Shown here piece after piece: positions 59,501 through 64,000 of a stretch of 64,000 nucleotides of DNA (positions are counted from its first letter, which is position 1; each line of letters begins with the position of its first letter). Source of the stretch: an uncultured Gammaproteobacteria bacterium (lineage in GTDB: Bacteria; Pseudomonadota; Gammaproteobacteria; CAMYKB01); assembly GCA_947258875.1 (NCBI GenBank), contig CAMYKB010000023.1:1-64000 (forward strand), read 5' to 3'. Under the pieces are notes generated by a model, which saw only the letters and a program-made list of their open reading frames with translations, was not told the origin of the DNA and searched no databases. The translations under genes were made by a program, and so were the position numbers.

Positions 59501-60278
59501 AACCTACGACACGGTCACGCGTACCCGCAGTGTCACCTGAATTTCGCAAATCAACAATATCGCAGGTCATCCCATGCTGCCTGCCAACTTTGAGCAACCC
59601 CTGTACAGGCAAGCAACCGCAAGCCTGATCAAAGGTAATCTCTTCAGGACGCAATGCCTTAATCGCTGCCGAGGTTTGCACATCAATTGCCTGGGCCGCG
59701 GCATAACCAAGATAGTGGCTCAGATCTGAACTGATCACCACCAGGGTCTCTGCCCCACCCCACAAGGACTCGATCACCTCGGCGACCTGTTCCGGGGTGG
59801 CATCACCTACCACTAACGGTACCAGCTTGAACGCCCCCAATGTCTCTTGCAAAAACGGTAACTGCACTTCCAGGCTATGCTCTTGTGTATGAGCCAGATC
59901 AAAACGACTGACTTGAGGCAATTTGATAATATCCATGATGGCTTGCTGGTCTAACAACACATCGCCCAACGGCGTTCTGAAGACATCCGCATCGGGTGCG
60001 GCAATGCCGGTGAAGCCAATGCGGTGCGCAGGGCCCAGCAACACCACACGATCAATAGCATGATCCAGATTTTTCAGGCGGGCATAGGCCGAGGCCGCCA
60101 CCGGGCCGGAATAGACATAACCGGCATGAGGCGCGATCAGCGCCTTAGGGGCGTGTTCATTGGTTATCGTTTCCGAAGTTGCCGCCTGCTGCAAATACTG
60201 GTCGATGACCGCTCGTAATTCGTCGGCCGTGTCAGGATAAAACATGCCGGCAACGGCAGGTATTCTGACCTTGGACAT
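59478..60278 (-). CDS. amrB: MEMO1 family protein (AmmeMemoRadiSam system protein B)
   Basis: RIPAVAGMFYPDTADELRAVIDQYL...APKALIAPHAGYVYSGPVAASAYARL...LLGPAHRIGFTGIA...VVISSDLSHYLGY. Confidence 0.95.
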   Translation of the reverse strand: MSKVRIPAVAGMFYPDTADELRAVIDQYLQQAATSETITNEHAPKALIAPHAGYVYSGPVAASAYARLKNLDHAIDRVVLLGPAHRIGFTGIAAPDADVFRTPLGDVLLDQQAIMDIIKLPQVSRFDLAHTQEHSLEVQLPFLQETLGAFKLVPLVVGDATPEQVAEVIESLWGGAETLVVISSDLSHYLGYAAAQAIDVQTSAAIKALRPEEITFDQACGCLPVQGLLKVGRQHGMTCDIVDLRNSGDTAGTRDRVVGYGAYVFH

Positions 60279-60353
60279 GGAGTCTACACTCTCAAAAGTT
60301 AACTATATGTTATAGATAGTGGCTGTTGCAGGTTTTTTCAATGCCGTGAATCA

Positions 60354-61487
60354 TTGCACTTGATGTTCTGGCAGACTGTTGAGGTAGCTGACTTGACCAC
60401 ATTCGACGATCCATCCATTGTCCCTACCCATTATTGGCACCCACTGGATGATGGCCGCATCCAGTGTGATTTGTGTCCACGTTTTTGCAAACTCAAAGAA
60501 GGACAACAAGGGCTATGCTTCGTTCGTGCACGCCAACAGGATCAGATCGTGCTCACAAGTTACGGCCGCTCCAGTGGTTTTTGTGTCGACCCCATAGAAA
60601 AGAAACCCCTGAATCATTTCTTACCCGGCACACCCGTACTTTCCTTCGGTACCGCCGGCTGCAACCTCGCCTGCAAATTCTGCCAGAACTGGGACATGAG
60701 CAAATCACGCGAGATGGACACCCTTGCTGATGCCGCCACCCCTGAGATGCTGGTGGAAGCCGCTGAACGCCTGGGCTGCCGCAGCATCGCCTACACCTAT
60801 AACGATCCGGTCATCTTTATGGAATACGCCGTTGATGTGGCCAAGGCGAGTCATGAAAAAGAGATCAATGCCGTGGCCGTCACTGCGGGTTATATTTCCG
60901 AAGAACCCCGTATTGAATTTTACCGTTACATGGATGCCGCCAATGTGGACCTCAAGGCCTTCACCGATGACTTTTACTGGAAGATCTGTGGCGGTCATTT
61001 ACAACCCGTGCTCGATACCCTCAAGTACATCAAACATGAAACCGATTGCTGGCTTGAAACCACAACATTATTGATTCCCGGCGAAAACGATTCCGACAAG
61101 GAACTCCATGACATGACCCAATGGGTCGTTGAGCATCTGGGCCCGGATGTACCCATGCATTTTTCAGCTTTTCATCCTGACTGGAAAATGATGGATCATC
61201 CACCTACGCCAGCAAAGACACTCAGCCGCGCGCGCAACATCGCCATGGGCAACGGTGTGCGTTATGCCTACACCGGCAACGTTCATGATGAGACCGGCGA
61301 AAGCACCTATTGCCATGTGTGCCATACCCGCCTGATCGGCCGTGACTGGTATGTCATCACAGACTGGAACCTGAGCGCCGACGGTAACTGCCCCAACTGC
61401 GGTGAAGCCTGCCCCGGTGTATTCGAACCAGAGCCCGGCACCTGGGGTGCGAAACGCATGCCGGTTAGGTTGGCGAAGGCAGTTTGA
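60354..61487 (+). CDS. amrS: AmmeMemoRadiSam system radical SAM enzyme
   Basis: CDLCPRFCKLKEGQQGLCFVR...FGTAGCNLACKFCQNWDMSKSREMDT (CxxxCxxC), NVDLKAFTDDFYWKICGGHLQPVLDTLKYI; start codon uncertain (TTG 60354 or ATG 60363). Confidence 0.95.
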   Translation: MHLMFWQTVEVADLTTFDDPSIVPTHYWHPLDDGRIQCDLCPRFCKLKEGQQGLCFVRARQQDQIVLTSYGRSSGFCVDPIEKKPLNHFLPGTPVLSFGTAGCNLACKFCQNWDMSKSREMDTLADAATPEMLVEAAERLGCRSIAYTYNDPVIFMEYAVDVAKASHEKEINAVAVTAGYISEEPRIEFYRYMDAANVDLKAFTDDFYWKICGGHLQPVLDTLKYIKHETDCWLETTTLLIPGENDSDKELHDMTQWVVEHLGPDVPMHFSAFHPDWKMMDHPPTPAKTLSRARNIAMGNGVRYAYTGNVHDETGESTYCHVCHTRLIGRDWYVITDWNLSADGNCPNCGEACPGVFEPEPGTWGAKRMPVRLAKAV

Positions 61488-61563
61488 ACAGATCATAAAC
61501 CACTGCTGAATATCGCCTAATCAGGTCTGATCAGACCTTGACACTACTCTAAACTTCGCACAG

Positions 61564-61655
61564 ACGCCTACCGGGATGTAGGTGATAGAGCAACGCACGA
61601 CTCCATGGATGGAGGAGGTAGGACGACTCAGAAGACAAAGTCGAGGAGCAGTTGC
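61564..61655 (-). repeat. Dispersed repeat, partial/divergent copy C
   Basis: Reverse complement gcgttgctctatcacctacatcccggtaggcgt matches gcgtcgccctatcacctacttccctgtaggcgt of copy A at 29 of 33 positions; remainder diverged. Confidence 0.55.
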
Positions 61656-61675
61656 CGAGGAGTGCGGAAATCAAA

Positions 61676-61705
61676 AAAACCTCTGCGGGAAACCCGCAGA
61701 GGTTA
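61676..61705 (-). terminator. Rho-independent terminator of the FG-GAP protein gene
   Basis: aaaaaaacctctgcgggaaacccgcagaggtt; strong hairpin, T run on the minus strand. Confidence 0.85.
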
Positions 61706-61736
61706 GCAGTTTAGCCTTGAATGATTTTCATGTGTC

Positions 61737-64000
61737 CTACATCGGACTGATTCCCGCAGAGAATTCCACTACCACCTCAGCATCATCAAAGCCGATGATG
61801 TCATCCGTGCCGTCACCATTGATATCGGCCATCAGGCGTGGATTTTCGTTCACCGTCCAGCCCTTCAGGATGCTGAATTCATCCAGCCATTTTCTCATTG
61901 GCGTGTAGGTGCCGTTGTTCCCGGTATTGAGTGAATACAACACACCGCCATCGGTGCCAGGTCCATTCTGGGGGCCAAAGCCGACGATATCCGGCAAGCC
62001 ATCACCATTGATATCCGCCAGGAACCGTGGGTCATTCTGGATGCGCCAGCCATTGTTGTAACCGAATTGCGGGACGGCCTGATAATAAGCGTCGCTAAAA
62101 TCAGTGCCTGTCGAGTGCGAGACATAAACACCCCCATTGGCAAAGGCGACAATATCATCCTGACCATCCTGATTGACGTCCCTTAGCAGACGCAGGTGTT
62201 TGTTTATCCTGTAAGCGTTGCCATAGGAAAACAGAGGCACACTCCAGCTAGGGGTTATAAAGCCACCATTTTTGTCGTTGACTGTGGCGAAGGTGTTGCT
62301 CGCGCCAAAACCAACAATATCGGGATAGCCATCCCCATCAACATCAGCCATGGTGCGCGGATGATCAACCGTCCAGCCACCTGCAGCTGATCCATAGCCG
62401 GCAAACACGACCCCCACTTGCGGCTTGAAGAAATTGCTGCCACTCGACAGTGCTATCTCAACACCCGTTGACCGGAAGGCGACAATATCTTTCTTACCAT
62501 CCTGATTGAAGTCACTCAGGAAACGCGGGTGGGTGCCGATCCTCCAGGTCTGGTTGTAACCGTAATCGTCGATCCACAACGTGGCATCACCAAATTGCCC
62601 AGCGCCATCGTTAACGGCCACCTTGACGCCATTATTGGTAAACGCCACCAGATCAGGGATGCCATCACCCGTCACATCTTCGAGTTCATGGATATGTTTG
62701 GTCTTGTCATAGCCGTCACTGGTACCAAACTCATCATGCACCTTAACAGCTGCATCAAAACCGAAGCCATTCGACAATGCCGCCCAAGTGCCGTCAGGCC
62801 CAAAGCCCAACACATCGACCAGGCCATCACCATTGATGTCTTTGGCAAGTCGCGTATGCAATGCTTCGTTCCAGGCTTCGTTTTGGGTCATGCCACCGAT
62901 GCTCTGCCTGAAGCGCGTTTGCAGATTTATCGCATATTGACGAACCTCATCATTGGCGTTACTGCTTTTCGCCGTGGCGGTTACCGTATAGTCGCCTTTG
63001 GCTGCATACAGGTGAGGCGCATTTATGGTATTGAATCCCGAGGTCAGTATAGTCGCCGCGCTACCATCGCCCCAGTCGATCTCGACGCTAGTCAGATTTG
63101 CATCCGTCGTTGACGAGACGATGCCGGTCGCCGTAATCAAATTACCCGGCCCGGTAAACGTCAGATCAATATCGACCAATGTAGCGCCGACCGTGTTATC
63201 GACATCATCCTGGATACCATCACCGTCGGTATCGGCATTATCGGGATCAAGCCCCTTTGCCTTCTCCTGATCATCGGTCAGACCATCACCATCCGCATCG
63301 GCATTGAGTGGATCCGGATAGACAAAACGCGGATAGCCTGGCGCCTGTACCACCACATTCCAGCCTTCCTTAACCTCTGCATAATCAGTGAGTCCGTCAC
63401 CATCGGTATCAACACTATTCGGGTCACTACCTACCAGGTATTCTTCACGGTTGAAGAGTTCGTCACCGTCCGAGTCCGCAAGGTAGACCATGGTGATACG
63501 ATCCCGCGGTTTGAGCACGATGTCTTCAAAATTCACCGCCGGGTTTTCGTCGATGCTTGCGCTACTTGTAAACACATACCAGAAACCGTCAGCAATATCC
63601 TGACTCGCCTGGGCGCGCACCTGACTCAATACCTTACGGGTAGCACCCGTTGGATTATTGTTGCCATCCAACACATCCTGTGACTGAGTCTGGTACGAAA
63701 TATTGAGGATCGTTTCCATCGCGTCGCCCACTGAAATACCCAGCACTTCGTTGGTAACAGGATCCCGATCAACATTGGTGGCGACCATGTAACGCTCAAC
63801 CGTATCCTGGCCATTGAACTGATTGGCACCGTAGTCGATCACGATTTGCGCGGTCTGCGCCGACACATCTTGACTCAGGCGCGCAAAGTCACGGCCTTCC
63901 TCATTACCAATTTTGTTCAGGTCATAATTACTGACCGTGAACAAAAGACCGCTCGGATTTTGCATCAGCTCCTTAAGCAGCGGCACAGAAGGTGTCGCCG
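61737..64000 (-). CDS. Large secreted protein with TSP3 calcium-binding, PKD-like and FG-GAP/VCBS repeats (5' end beyond the window)
   Basis: TSP3 runs (NSVDTDGDGLTDYAEV, NADADGDGLTDDQEK, NADTDGDGIQDDVDN), PKD-like segment, seven (D/N)xNxDGxxD-type FG-GAP repeats; reading frame open to the window edge. Confidence 0.88.
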   Translation of the reverse strand, partial: ATPSVPLLKELMQNPSGLLFTVSNYDLNKIGNEEGRDFARLSQDVSAQTAQIVIDYGANQFNGQDTVERYMVATNVDRDPVTNEVLGISVGDAMETILNISYQTQSQDVLDGNNNPTGATRKVLSQVRAQASQDIADGFWYVFTSSASIDENPAVNFEDIVLKPRDRITMVYLADSDGDELFNREEYLVGSDPNSVDTDGDGLTDYAEVKEGWNVVVQAPGYPRFVYPDPLNADADGDGLTDDQEKAKGLDPDNADTDGDGIQDDVDNTVGATLVDIDLTFTGPGNLITATGIVSSTTDANLTSVEIDWGDGSAATILTSGFNTINAPHLYAAKGDYTVTATAKSSNANDEVRQYAINLQTRFRQSIGGMTQNEAWNEALHTRLAKDINGDGLVDVLGFGPDGTWAALSNGFGFDAAVKVHDEFGTSDGYDKTKHIHELEDVTGDGIPDLVAFTNNGVKVAVNDGAGQFGDATLWIDDYGYNQTWRIGTHPRFLSDFNQDGKKDIVAFRSTGVEIALSSGSNFFKPQVGVVFAGYGSAAGGWTVDHPRTMADVDGDGYPDIVGFGASNTFATVNDKNGGFITPSWSVPLFSYGNAYRINKHLRLLRDVNQDGQDDIVAFANGGVYVSHSTGTDFSDAYYQAVPQFGYNNGWRIQNDPRFLADINGDGLPDIVGFGPQNGPGTDGGVLYSLNTGNNGTYTPMRKWLDEFSILKGWTVNENPRLMADINGDGTDDIIGFDDAEVVVEFSAGISPM

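Noticed and set aside
61582-61908. 108-aa plus-strand ORF
   Set aside because: Starts inside the dispersed repeat and runs antisense through the terminator and the FG-GAP gene.
62529-63113. 194-aa plus-strand ORF
   Set aside because: Antisense to the FG-GAP/TSP3 protein, no start context or motif.

Overview
The 64 kb window looks like ordinary gammaproteobacterial chromosome; the taxon is inferred from gene content only. It carries about 50 supportable protein-coding genes and no rRNA, tRNA, CRISPR array or intact transposon that I could see. Main blocks: thiC with a TPP riboswitch; tolC; an LPS-core/surface-glycan block (waaA, hldE, lpxL-type acyltransferase, GT1/GT2/GT9 glycosyltransferases, O-antigen ligase, AsnB-type amidotransferase, sulfotransferase, FkbM methyltransferase); ilvE and glnE; a Fur-box-preceded FbpABC-type iron transporter; PA2779/PA2778-type genes; ilvD; a multiheme cytochrome cluster; argE and argA; amgK-murU; a GCS2 plus M14-like pair; the AmmeMemoRadiSam trio; and the end of a large TSP3/PKD/FG-GAP secreted protein. 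The best candidate for an undescribed system is a module present twice (about 26.8-28.8 kb and 54.1-55.9 kb). Each copy has an ECF sigma factor, a membrane anti-sigma factor whose predicted extracytoplasmic part is a DsrE-like domain, and a separate secreted DsrE-like protein. Three upstream regions of these modules share the promoter-like pattern GGAATAA-N14-RCRTCY. A second strong signal is an exact 19-bp tandem duplication at the 5' end of a GT9 heptosyltransferase-like gene, which frameshifts the canonical N-terminus; removing one copy restores it.
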